From positions 1-64,000 of the forward strand of contig JAAYKY010000007.1 of NCBI GenBank assembly GCA_012522185.1: a stretch of 64,000 nucleotides of DNA, written 5' to 3'. The notes under the pieces were generated by a model that had not been told where the DNA came from, ran no database searches, and saw only the letters and a list, made by a program, of their open reading frames with translations. This DNA is from Flavobacteriaceae bacterium (GTDB taxonomy: Bacteria > Bacteroidota > Bacteroidia > Flavobacteriales > Weeksellaceae). Position 1 is the first letter of the stretch, and each line of letters starts with the position of its first letter. A program made the position numbers and the translations under genes. This document shows positions 25,088 to 32,869 of the stretch, in pieces.

Positions 25088-25849
25088 ATGCAGAAAGAAT
25101 TTCAAAGTTTTATTGGAGAAGAATGGAAAAATGTGGACTTAAAAAGTCCCTATGTAAAGGACTATCGGCTTGAGGTTTCCAATTTTGGAAGACTAAGATC
25201 AGTGACTCCAAAAGGTTTAAATCTTTTAAAAGGAAGCGATACGAACGGCTATCGAACCATCCGACTTAAATTATTTAAACCCCGTCCAGAAGAAGATCAA
25301 TTATTACTTGACAAATATTTAAAGGAAATTCGAGACTTACGCAAAGTTGTCAGAAAGTTAGAAAAAGAAGGCCCGGTTTCTGAGTTTAACTCTACCCAAG
25401 GAGAACTAGAAAAACTCATCAAGAAAAAAGATAAATTCCTAAAAAAAGAAACCAAAGCGAGGACAATTTATTACCAAGCACTCGTCCATCGGCTCGTAGC
25501 CGAATATTTCCTTCCCGAAACCCATACCGAAGGAAAAGTTGTGGCACATCTGGATTTCAATAAACACAATAATCGTCCATCCAATTTAAAATGGATGACG
25601 ATGGAAGAAAATATTGCACACCAGCAAAACAGTCCCTATGTGATTTCTGATTATAAAAAACGTAAAGATCGCTTTTTTCCTTCTGAAAACAATTCAAAAC
25701 TCACCGAAACCAAGGTGATGTATCTGAAGAAACTCTTGAACGAAGGAAAGCCCATGAAACAACTCGTTCGAATGTTCAAAGTGACCGAAACCCAAATTCT
25801 GCGAATCAAACGCGGCGAAAACTGGGGCAGGGTAAAAGCAGCGAAATAA
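25088..25849 (+). CDS. NUMOD4-HNH endonuclease-like protein
   Basis: The protein has 253 aa from ATG 25088; ATG 25037 would add 17 residues and also fits the promoter. Residues 5-60 match NUMOD4 (EEWKNV, YRLEVSNFGRLRS). A charged coiled coil (about 70-120) is inserted before an HNH motif (VHRLVAEYFLP, VAHLDFNKHNNRPSNLKWM). The C-terminal 60 residues form a helix-turn-helix like those that guide homing endonucleases (KLTETKVMYLKKLL, VTETQILRIKRGENWG). It is free-standing between DUF3109 and dxs and interrupts no gene, so it is either a domesticated homing nuclease or a DNA-binding regulator. Confidence 0.8.
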   Translation: MQKEFQSFIGEEWKNVDLKSPYVKDYRLEVSNFGRLRSVTPKGLNLLKGSDTNGYRTIRLKLFKPRPEEDQLLLDKYLKEIRDLRKVVRKLEKEGPVSEFNSTQGELEKLIKKKDKFLKKETKARTIYYQALVHRLVAEYFLPETHTEGKVVAHLDFNKHNNRPSNLKWMTMEENIAHQQNSPYVISDYKKRKDRFFPSENNSKLTETKVMYLKKLLNEGKPMKQLVRMFKVTETQILRIKRGENWGRVKAAK

Positions 25850-25871
25850 TGTTTCATCACTGCGGTTTTCT

Positions 25872-25879
25872 TACTTTTG
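25872..25879 (+). promoter_or_regulatory. Candidate dxs promoter abutting the start codon
   Basis: TACTTTTG fits TAnnTTTG and ends 6 nt before the dxs ATG. If real, the mRNA would be leaderless or nearly so; CAGGAA lies between the box and the ATG. Confidence 0.4.
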
Positions 25880-25885
25880 CAGGAA

Positions 25886-27658
25886 ATGAAATCTTTGCTC
25901 GATCATATCTATTCCCCAAACGAACTTCGCCAACTGAAAAGAAGTGATTTGTCTCAAGTTTCCGCAGAGTTGAGAGAATTTATTCTCGATACGCTTTCGG
26001 TGAAACCGGGACATTTGGGAGCAGGTCTTGGTGTGGTGGAGCTGACCGTTGCGCTTCATTATTTTTATGATACGCCCGAAGATTTGCTCATCTGGGACGT
26101 GGGACATCAATGCTATCCACACAAAATTCTGACCGGACGAAAAAAGCAGTTCGATACGCTTCGCCAATTAAATGGTATTTCAGGGTTTCCTACCAGTGAA
26201 GAAAGTGAGTTTGACGCATTCGGAACGGGACATTCTTCGACTTCCGTTTCGGCCATTACCGGAATGGCAATTGCCGATCAAATGTTGGGAAAATCCAATA
26301 AACACATCGCGGTAATCGGTGACGCATCCATAGTTTCCGGGATGGCACTCGAAGGTCTGAACCACCTGGGAAGTACGGATTTGGATGTTTTAATTATTCT
26401 AAATGATAATTCGATTGGGATTGATCCATCGGTAGGCGCTTTGAAGGAGCATTTTTTTCATTTGGAAAATGGCGGCCAACATTCTGTTTTTGAAGATTTT
26501 GGATTTCATTACAAAGGCGTAATTGACGGACATAATTTTGAGGAATTATTTTCAGCTTTTGAAGAACTGGAATCCATTAAAAAACCAAAAATTCTTCACA
26601 TCAAAACGGTAAAAGGAAAAGGATATGCCAATGCGGAAGCCGATCAGGTAAAATGGCATTCGCCCGGATTATTCAACAAGGCAACCGGGGAAATTTCCAA
26701 AACATTGCAATCGAAAATTTCGTTTCAGGAAATTTTTGGCGAAACAATGAGCGAACTGATGCGTCAAAATGAAAAAATTACTGCCATCACGCCGGCAATG
26801 CTGACCGGGAGCAATCTGGTCAAATCGAAATTGGAATTTCCAAACCGTGTTTTGGATGTAGGAATTGCGGAACAACATTCGGTTACGCTCGCAGCCGGAA
26901 TGGCAACGCAGGGAATCATTCCGTATCTGGCGATTTATTCGACGTTTTTGCAACGTGCTTACGATCAGGTCATTCACGATGTGGCATTGCAAAATTTACC
27001 CGTTGTTTTTTGCATTGATCGCGCAGGAATTGTTGGCACGGACGGTGCAACGCATCACGGTTATTTCGATGTTTCTTTTTTGCGAAGCATTCCCAATATG
27101 ATCGTTTCGGCTCCGATGGATGAAAAAGATTTCAGGAATTTGCTTTTTACGGCTCAGTTTGCTGATGCTCCTTTTTCCATTCGATTTCCAAAAGGAAATA
27201 CGGAGGTAGAAGTTTTAGAATCGGATTTTAATCGGATTGAAATTGGAAAAGCGGAAGAGTTAAAATCTGGAAAGGAAGTCGCGATTTTGACTTTTGGAAC
27301 GATAGGAAATCGAATTCAAAAGATTTTATACCAAATAGAGTCAGAGAGATTGTTTGCTGAGCGTAGTCGAAGCATCGGTCATTATAAATTTATTTTCTGC
27401 AAGCCTTTGGATGAGGATTTATTGGATGAAATTTTCAATCAGTATAAAACCATAATTAGTTTTGAAGACGGAATTTTGAGCGGTGGATTTGGCGATGCGA
27501 TTTTGGAATATGCTTCAGAAAAAGAATTCAAAGGAAAAATTATAAGAAAAGCTTACCCGGATGAATTCATTGGGCACGGTTCAGTAGAGGAATTGGAAAA
27601 ACAAATCGGTTTGGATGAGGAGTCGATTTTGGAGTTTTTATTAAATTTAGAGCCCTAA
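25886..27658 (+). CDS. dxs: 1-deoxy-D-xylulose-5-phosphate synthase
   Basis: This 590-aa thiamine-diphosphate enzyme joins pyruvate and glyceraldehyde 3-phosphate in the first step of the MEP isoprenoid pathway. WDVGHQCYPHKILTGR and GTGHSSTSVSA form the substrate pocket, GDASIVSGMALEGLN the TPP-binding segment, and the transketolase-like second half has RVLDVGIAEQH. The ATG at 25886 is preferred to TTG 25877. It is slightly short for the family. The stop codon and last Pro codon lie inside a REP-like palindrome, so the natural C-terminus may have been trimmed. Confidence 0.95.
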   Translation: MKSLLDHIYSPNELRQLKRSDLSQVSAELREFILDTLSVKPGHLGAGLGVVELTVALHYFYDTPEDLLIWDVGHQCYPHKILTGRKKQFDTLRQLNGISGFPTSEESEFDAFGTGHSSTSVSAITGMAIADQMLGKSNKHIAVIGDASIVSGMALEGLNHLGSTDLDVLIILNDNSIGIDPSVGALKEHFFHLENGGQHSVFEDFGFHYKGVIDGHNFEELFSAFEELESIKKPKILHIKTVKGKGYANAEADQVKWHSPGLFNKATGEISKTLQSKISFQEIFGETMSELMRQNEKITAITPAMLTGSNLVKSKLEFPNRVLDVGIAEQHSVTLAAGMATQGIIPYLAIYSTFLQRAYDQVIHDVALQNLPVVFCIDRAGIVGTDGATHHGYFDVSFLRSIPNMIVSAPMDEKDFRNLLFTAQFADAPFSIRFPKGNTEVEVLESDFNRIEIGKAEELKSGKEVAILTFGTIGNRIQKILYQIESERLFAERSRSIGHYKFIFCKPLDEDLLDEIFNQYKTIISFEDGILSGGFGDAILEYASEKEFKGKIIRKAYPDEFIGHGSVEELEKQIGLDEESILEFLLNLEP

Positions 27659-27683
27659 CAGGGTTTGAAACCCTGTTAGGGCT
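27651..27683. repeat. REP-like palindrome 1 (overlaps the dxs stop)
   Basis: Sixteen-base arms, AGCCCTAACAGGGTTT and its exact complement, flank a single central G. Each arm holds an 11-mer CCCTAACAGGG that is itself nearly palindromic. The repeat supplies the dxs TAA at 27656-27658. It could act as a bidirectional terminator. A sister copy with the 11-mers in opposite order lies at 32745-32777. Confidence 0.8.
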
Positions 27684-27817
27684 GCCTGGCATCCCATTTT
27701 ATGAAGAAATATTTACGTATTTTCTATTTATTGCAGCTCCTACGAAACGAAAACCGGAGAGGGGAGAAGCTCTTAGGGTTTAGACTTTCAAACTTTATAC
27801 ATTACACTATATTTCCT

Positions 27818-27825
27818 TAAATTTG
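27818..27825 (+). promoter_or_regulatory. Candidate promoter of the SufT-like gene
   Basis: TAAATTTG (TAnnTTTG) ends 15 nt before the ATG. The stretch 27684-27817 between the palindrome and this box shows no gene. Confidence 0.5.
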
Positions 27826-27840
27826 TAAAAACAGAATATT

Positions 27841-28167
27841 ATGGCACTTACAGAACAACAATTGAATGAAATCGGCGAGAAGCTGGTCGAGAAATTCAAA
27901 TCCATATACGACCCGGAAATCCCGGTAGATATCTATGAATTAGGACTGATTTACGATGCTTTTGCCAATGCAAACGGAAAAGTAAAAGTCCTGATGACAC
28001 TTACTTCTCCCAACTGCCCGGTGGCCGAAAGTATGCCCAACGAGGTAAAGGAAAGAGTAGAGGAAATAGAAGGAGTAGAAGAAGCAGAAATTGAACTGAC
28101 TTTTGATCCGCCTTGGGATCGCGACATGATGAGCGAAGAAGCGAAATTCGAATTGGGTATGTTGTAA
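27841..28167 (+). CDS. SufT/MIP18-like iron-sulfur assembly protein
   Basis: In this 108-aa DUF59 (MIP18) protein, DPEIPVDIYELGLIYD at 22-37 is the family signature, followed by LTSPNCPVAESMP carrying the conserved reactive cysteine near residue 59 and TFDPPWDRDMMSEEAK at the end. SufT-type proteins help mature Fe-S enzymes in genomes with a Suf system. The usual suf genes are not next to it; the SPFH gene follows 36 nt later and may share its transcript. Aconitase, an Fe-S client, lies 8 kb away. Confidence 0.9.
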   Translation: MALTEQQLNEIGEKLVEKFKSIYDPEIPVDIYELGLIYDAFANANGKVKVLMTLTSPNCPVAESMPNEVKERVEEIEGVEEAEIELTFDPPWDRDMMSEEAKFELGML

Positions 28168-28203
28168 AAAAAATTAGTATTTTTCATAAAAATTAAAAAA
28201 AGC

Positions 28204-29145
28204 ATGAATCCATTTGAAATCTTATCTGCATTCTCTGGTATCTTTTATATCATCGTTGCAATTTTTATCCTGAGTACATTGGGATTGTTCTTTATTGTGA
28301 AGCAGCAAACCGCAGTTGTAATTGAACGTTTCGGAAAGTTCCAAAGCGTAAGGAATTCCGGTTTTCAGTTAAAAATCCCAATTGTCGATCGTGTTGCCGG
28401 AAGAGTTTCTTTGAAAGTACAGCAACTTGACGTGGTGGTAGAAACCAAAACCAAAGACGACGTATTTGTAAAAATGAAAGTTTCGGTTCAGTACATGGTC
28501 ATCAAAGACAAAGTTTACGAAGCTTTTTACAAACTCGACAATCCTTTTGCTCAAATCACCTCTTATGTTTTTGATGTGGTGAGAGCTGAAGTTCCTAAAT
28601 TACGTTTGGACGATGTCTTTGAAAAGAAAGACGACATTGCGATCGCGGTCAATCGAGAAGTTCAGGAGGCGATGAATACCTATGGATACGATATCATCAA
28701 AACTCTTGTGACAGATATCGATCCAGACGAGCAAGTAAAACACGCAATGAACCGAATCAATGCTTCGGAACGTGAAAAAGTAGCGGCTCAATATGAGGGA
28801 GACGCTCAAAGAATTTTGATTGTCGAAAAAGCAAAAGCAGAAGCTGAAAGTAAAAGACTGCAAGGACAAGGTATTGCAGACCAAAGAAGAGAAATCGCTC
28901 GTGGTCTTGAGGAATCCGTAAATGTTTTAAACAAAGTCGGGATTAACTCCCAAGAGGCTTCAGCTTTGATTGTAGTAACTCAACACTATGATACTTTACA
29001 AGCCGTTGGCTCGCTCAATAAATCCAATTTGATTTTATTGCCCAATTCCCCGCACGCAGCCGGTGATATGCTCAACAATATGATCGCTTCATTTTCGGCA
29101 GCAAGCCAAATTGGAGAAGAAATGAAGAAGGCTAAAAAAGACTAA
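28204..29145 (+). CDS. SPFH/band 7 membrane protein (stomatin-like)
   Basis: The 313-aa protein has an N-terminal membrane segment (residues 9-32, FSGIFYIIVAIFILSTLGLFF), then an SPFH domain (TAVVIERFGKFQSVRNSGFQ; MKVSVQYMVIKDKV) and a helical Ala/Glu-rich region (AKAEAESKRLQGQG) that drives oligomerisation. Such proteins scaffold membrane microdomains and membrane proteases. No NfeD partner is adjacent. It is probably co-transcribed with the SufT-like gene. Confidence 0.93.
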   Translation: MNPFEILSAFSGIFYIIVAIFILSTLGLFFIVKQQTAVVIERFGKFQSVRNSGFQLKIPIVDRVAGRVSLKVQQLDVVVETKTKDDVFVKMKVSVQYMVIKDKVYEAFYKLDNPFAQITSYVFDVVRAEVPKLRLDDVFEKKDDIAIAVNREVQEAMNTYGYDIIKTLVTDIDPDEQVKHAMNRINASEREKVAAQYEGDAQRILIVEKAKAEAESKRLQGQGIADQRREIARGLEESVNVLNKVGINSQEASALIVVTQHYDTLQAVGSLNKSNLILLPNSPHAAGDMLNNMIASFSAASQIGEEMKKAKKD

Positions 29146-29220
29146 TAGTGAATTAGATAGAATATTTTTTTATTCAAAATTTAAAGTTAAATTAGCACTA
29201 ATAATTAAAACCCTTATAAC

Positions 29221-30234
29221 ATGAAGAAAAATTTATTCTCTTTGCTTGCCGCATTCTTTGTATCAGGATTGGCAGTAGGTCAAAGTCTGAGTGCTGAAAA
29301 CTTGGATGCAGACACTGAAGTAATTATCGGAACTCCGGAAATTGGTCCGACAGGGGTAACAGAAGGTACTTTGTACAGTAATGGACCTTACTACAATGTT
29401 CCAGGAACGCCCAACATCAGTTTATTGGAAAGCGTCACAGTAGGTGTGACGACCTTAGGAGCAGGACATTCTTCTGCAGCAGGCATTCGTGTCGCAGATG
29501 ACTGGGAGGTTACAGAAAATGTAATTGTAGAAAACATTCAGTTTTATGCCTATCAAACAGGTTCAAGTACGACTTCAACGATTACTGGAGTAAGCTTGGC
29601 GATTTGGGACGGACCTCCAAGCGATCCTGCAAGTAGCATAGTTTGGGGTGATCAGTTTGAAGACTTTTTTGACTCAACCGAATGGACAGGTGCCTACCGA
29701 GCGAGTGAAACAAACCCAAGTGATACCTCTAGACCTATTATGATCACTACAGCCAATACAGATGGATTGGAATTAGCCCCGGGTACTTATTGGTTGGATT
29801 GGGACGCAACAGGCTCTTTGACTTCAGGTCCTTGGGCTCCACCGATTGCTATTTTAGGAGAAGCTACCACTGGAAACGCTTTACAGTTCTTACCAGATGA
29901 AGGAGGCTGGGGAGATTTGTTAGATGGTGGAACTTTTACCGGAATGGGACTTCCATTCGAAGTAAATGGAGAAGTTGTAACTGCTGGAGTTAATGATTTC
30001 TCAGCTACTTCTATTAGCATTTATCCGAACCCAACTGCGAAGTTCATCAATATCAAATCAGGAGCAAAAATCGAGTCGGTAGTTGTCTATAACTTAGCCG
30101 GACAAGAGTTGATGAAAGCCTCTCCAAAAGGTAAGAATTCAGCATTTGATGTTTCTTCTTTGCCAAGTGGAACTTATATTATCAAAGCTGTTGTAGATGG
30201 AAAGGTTCAAACCCAGAAATTTATTAAAAAATAA
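29221..30234 (+). CDS. Secreted protein with T9SS type A sorting domain
   Basis: The 337-aa protein has a signal peptide at residues 1-20 (ending ASGLAVGQS-like), then a beta-rich unknown domain with tryptophan-containing strands (LAIWDGPPSDPASS, GTYWLDWDATG). A type IX C-terminal domain begins at SIYPNPTAKF near 267 and ends KFIKK. It should cross the outer membrane by the Por system and be attached or released. Single gene, with a strong terminator after it. The function of the passenger is unknown. Confidence 0.88.
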   Translation: MKKNLFSLLAAFFVSGLAVGQSLSAENLDADTEVIIGTPEIGPTGVTEGTLYSNGPYYNVPGTPNISLLESVTVGVTTLGAGHSSAAGIRVADDWEVTENVIVENIQFYAYQTGSSTTSTITGVSLAIWDGPPSDPASSIVWGDQFEDFFDSTEWTGAYRASETNPSDTSRPIMITTANTDGLELAPGTYWLDWDATGSLTSGPWAPPIAILGEATTGNALQFLPDEGGWGDLLDGGTFTGMGLPFEVNGEVVTAGVNDFSATSISIYPNPTAKFINIKSGAKIESVVVYNLAGQELMKASPKGKNSAFDVSSLPSGTYIIKAVVDGKVQTQKFIKK

Positions 30235-30254
30235 AATTCATTAACAAATAATTC

Positions 30255-30282
30255 AAATGCCGGTTTCTGACCGGCATTTTTT
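30255..30282 (+). terminator. Intrinsic terminator after the T9SS protein gene
   Basis: A 9-bp stem AAATGCCGG/CCGGCATTT with a 7-nt loop (TTTCTGA) is followed by a T-run. It ends transcription before fur. Confidence 0.9.
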
Positions 30283-30314
30283 ATGGAATTAAAAATAAAT
30301 TAAAATCGAATTCG

Positions 30315-30322
30315 TAATTTTG
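30315..30322 (+). promoter_or_regulatory. Candidate fur promoter abutting the start codon
   Basis: TAATTTTG fits TAnnTTTG and ends 5 nt before the ATG at 30328. The mRNA would be leaderless if this is the real box. GAGGAA lies between the box and the ATG, much as in dxs. Confidence 0.4.
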
Positions 30323-30327
30323 AGGAA

Positions 30328-30735
30328 ATGGAAATTCAGGAAAAAATACTTCAAACACGAAAAATTCAACCCACCGCCATGCGGATTTTGGTGTTAAGAG
30401 CCATGCAGAATTCCGAACACGCTATAAGCCTTACCGAATTGGAAGCTTTGTTCGATCAGGCCGACAAAACCACCTTGTACCGAACGCTTAAAACATTTGA
30501 AAAAAACAAACTCGTTCACAGCATTGATGACGGAACCGGTTCCATGAAATACGCGCTCTGCGATGAAACTTGCGACTGCCTTCCCGAACAAGCACATATG
30601 CATTTTCATTGCAACAAATGCGAACTGACTTTCTGTATGAAAGAATATAATTTGCCCAAAATTCAAATTCCCAAAAAATTCAAAGCCGAAGAAACAAGTC
30701 TGGTGGTCAAAGGCTTATGCGAGAAATGCAGTTGA
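30328..30735 (+). CDS. Fur-family metal-responsive repressor (Zur-like)
   Basis: This 135-aa protein has an N-terminal winged helix (TAMRILVLRAMQ, ISLTELEALF, KTTLYRTLKTFEK) and a C-terminal dimerisation domain with two zinc pairs CNKC and CEKC plus HMHFHC. The next gene is a zinc-type P-ATPase with a His-rich tail, so zinc-dependent control of that pump is likely. True Fur or PerR function cannot be excluded. A 64-nt gap holding a separate promoter box precedes the pump gene. Confidence 0.9.
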   Translation: MEIQEKILQTRKIQPTAMRILVLRAMQNSEHAISLTELEALFDQADKTTLYRTLKTFEKNKLVHSIDDGTGSMKYALCDETCDCLPEQAHMHFHCNKCELTFCMKEYNLPKIQIPKKFKAEETSLVVKGLCEKCS

Positions 30736-30773
30736 GCCAAATTCTTTGCAACCGAGTTGCAGTAAATGCAAGC

Positions 30774-30781
30774 TAAATTTG
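30774..30781 (+). promoter_or_regulatory. Candidate promoter of the P-type ATPase gene
   Basis: TAAATTTG (TAnnTTTG) ends 18 nt before the ATG at 30800; a binding site for the upstream Fur-family repressor may lie here, but no clear palindromic operator was found. Confidence 0.5.
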
Positions 30782-30799
30782 AGGGAAAAAGAATGAATT

Positions 30800-32722
30800 A
30801 TGTCGCAGGATTGTTGTTCCACTACCTCAAATTCGCAACATGAACATGAGCACGACCACGGGGATGCTTTTTCACTGAAAGCCTATTTCCCGGCTATTAT
30901 CAGCGGATTTATGCTTGCAATGGGCATCGCAATGGATTATTTTAACTGGGAAGTTTTTCAAAACGAAATGCTCCGAATTCTCTGGTACATCGTAGCCTAT
31001 ATTCCCGTGGGCTTTCCGGTTTTATTGCAAGGATTTCGATTGATTCTAAAAGGTGAATTCTTTACCGAATTTTCCTTGATGTCCGTGGCAACTATCGGCG
31101 CTTTTATTTTGGGCGAATATCCCGAAGGCGTTGCCGTCATGCTGTTTTATGCGGTTGGCGAACTTTTTCAAAGCGCCGCGGTCAATAAAGCTCGGAACAA
31201 CATCAAAGCCCTGCTCGATGTACGGCCGAATTCAGCCAATGTCTTCCGGGAAAACAAATGGCAAAGCATTGCTCCGGAACGCGTTGAAATCGGCGAAAGA
31301 ATTCAGGTGAAATTGGGCGAAAAAGTTCCTTTGGACGGAATTTTAATTTCAGATTTTTCAAGTTTCAATACCTCGGCGCTGACCGGAGAAAGCAAGCCCG
31401 AAACCATCCGAAAAGGTGAAACTATTTTAGCCGGAATGCTCAACGAAGGAAAATTAATCGAAATCCAAACCACCAAAAAATTCGAAGACAGTTCATTGGC
31501 GAAAATCTTGGAAATGGTTCAGGAAGCGAGTTCAAGAAAAGCCAAAACCGAATTGTTCATCCGAAAATTCGCCAAAGTTTATACACCCGCCGTTTTCTTT
31601 CTCGCCGTGGCGGTAACGCTTTTGCCCTACTTTTTTGTGGAAAATTATTTGTTCAGGGAATGGTTTTATCGGGCTTTGATTTTTCTGGTTATTTCCTGTC
31701 CCTGTGCGCTGGTGATTTCGATTCCGCTCGGATATTTTGGTGGAATTGGCGCCGCTTCCCGAAATGGAATTCTTTTCAAAGGTTCGAATTTCCTCGATTT
31801 GATGGCCAAAGTCAATACGGTGGTGCTCGACAAAACCGGAACTTTGACACGTGGCGTTTTCAAAGTTCAGAAAGTAAAAACCGAAGGTTTATCGGAAAAT
31901 GAATTTTTGGAGTATGTCTCGGCATTGGAAAGGAATTCCACACATCCGGTGGCCAAAGCGGTGGCTGAATTTTATCCTTCGAATTGGGAAGCGACCGAAG
32001 TAGAAGAATTTTCGGGAATGGGTCTGAAAGGAATGGTAAACGGAAAGGAAGTGCTGGCAGGAAATGGAAAGCTGATGGCTAAATTCAGAGTTGAATTTCC
32101 CAAAGAAATTGAAAATATCATCGAAACAATCGTATTGGTTTCCATCAATAAAAATTACGCCGGATATATTTTGATTTCGGATGAAATGAAAGCCGATGCT
32201 GCACAAGCGATTTCGGAAATCAAAAAAGCAGGCGTTTCTCAAATAATGATGCTGAGCGGTGACCGTAATTCGATTGTCCAAAAAACCGCTTCAGAAGTTG
32301 GAATTGGCCAAACTTTCGGAGAGCTTTTGCCGGAAGGCAAAGTCGAGAAAATCAAAGAATTAAAAGAAAATCCTCAAAACATCGTCGCTTTTGTAGGCGA
32401 TGGAATCAATGATGCGCCCGTTTTAGCCTTAAGTGACGTGGGAATTGCGATGGGCGGAATGGGTAGCGATTTGGCGATTGAAACGGCCGATGTGGTCATT
32501 CAAACGGATCAACCGTCCAAAATTGCTACGGCCATTAAAATCGGACGAAAAACCAAGCAGATTGTTATTCAGAATATTACATTGGCTTTTGTTGTGAAAT
32601 TAATTGTGATGATTTTGGGTGCAGGCGGGTTAGCAACGATGTGGGAAGCCGTTTTTGCGGACGTTGGCGTGGCCTTATTGGCGATTTTAAACGCTGTACG
32701 AATTCAGAATATGAAGTTTTGA
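30800..32722 (+). CDS. Zinc/cadmium-type P1B ATPase
   Basis: This 640-aa metal pump has the cytosolic tail MSQDCCSTT followed by HEHEHDHGD; it lacks the usual HMA domain, so the His cluster and CC pair may hold the metal. The core is complete: actuator loop TGES, metal-site SCPCAL in the sixth helix, phosphorylation DKTGTLT, STHPVAK (HP locus) and hinge GDGINDAP. It exports Zn2+, Cd2+ or similar from the cytosol. It lies directly after a Fur-family regulator. The downstream palindrome probably ends transcription. Confidence 0.93.
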   Translation: MSQDCCSTTSNSQHEHEHDHGDAFSLKAYFPAIISGFMLAMGIAMDYFNWEVFQNEMLRILWYIVAYIPVGFPVLLQGFRLILKGEFFTEFSLMSVATIGAFILGEYPEGVAVMLFYAVGELFQSAAVNKARNNIKALLDVRPNSANVFRENKWQSIAPERVEIGERIQVKLGEKVPLDGILISDFSSFNTSALTGESKPETIRKGETILAGMLNEGKLIEIQTTKKFEDSSLAKILEMVQEASSRKAKTELFIRKFAKVYTPAVFFLAVAVTLLPYFFVENYLFREWFYRALIFLVISCPCALVISIPLGYFGGIGAASRNGILFKGSNFLDLMAKVNTVVLDKTGTLTRGVFKVQKVKTEGLSENEFLEYVSALERNSTHPVAKAVAEFYPSNWEATEVEEFSGMGLKGMVNGKEVLAGNGKLMAKFRVEFPKEIENIIETIVLVSINKNYAGYILISDEMKADAAQAISEIKKAGVSQIMMLSGDRNSIVQKTASEVGIGQTFGELLPEGKVEKIKELKENPQNIVAFVGDGINDAPVLALSDVGIAMGGMGSDLAIETADVVIQTDQPSKIATAIKIGRKTKQIVIQNITLAFVVKLIVMILGAGGLATMWEAVFADVGVALLAILNAVRIQNMKF

Positions 32723-32744
32723 ATAAATAAAATGAACAATTATC

Positions 32745-32777
32745 AGCCCTGTTAGGGTTCCAAACCCTAACAGGGCT
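32745..32777. repeat. REP-like palindrome 2
   Basis: Fifteen-base arms, AGCCCTGTTAGGGTT and its exact complement, flank the centre CCA, 22 nt after the ATPase stop. It contains the same 11-mers as the element at 27651-27683 but in swapped order. Likely a REP-type element acting as a transcript end. Confidence 0.8.
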
Positions 32778-32838
32778 TTAACAAGGCTTTTGAAAGAAAA
32801 ATTTATTTCAACTTCCTGCCAATCCTTATTATTTGGTT

Positions 32839-32846
32839 TAATTTTG
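32839..32846 (+). promoter_or_regulatory. Candidate argH promoter
   Basis: TAATTTTG (TAnnTTTG) ends 23 nt before the argH ATG. Confidence 0.5.
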
Positions 32847-32869
32847 TGAAACTTTAAAAACAAAATCAA

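Noticed and set aside
25088-25849. HNH gene as part of an intron or intein
   Set aside because: No interrupted host gene on either side; both neighbours are complete.
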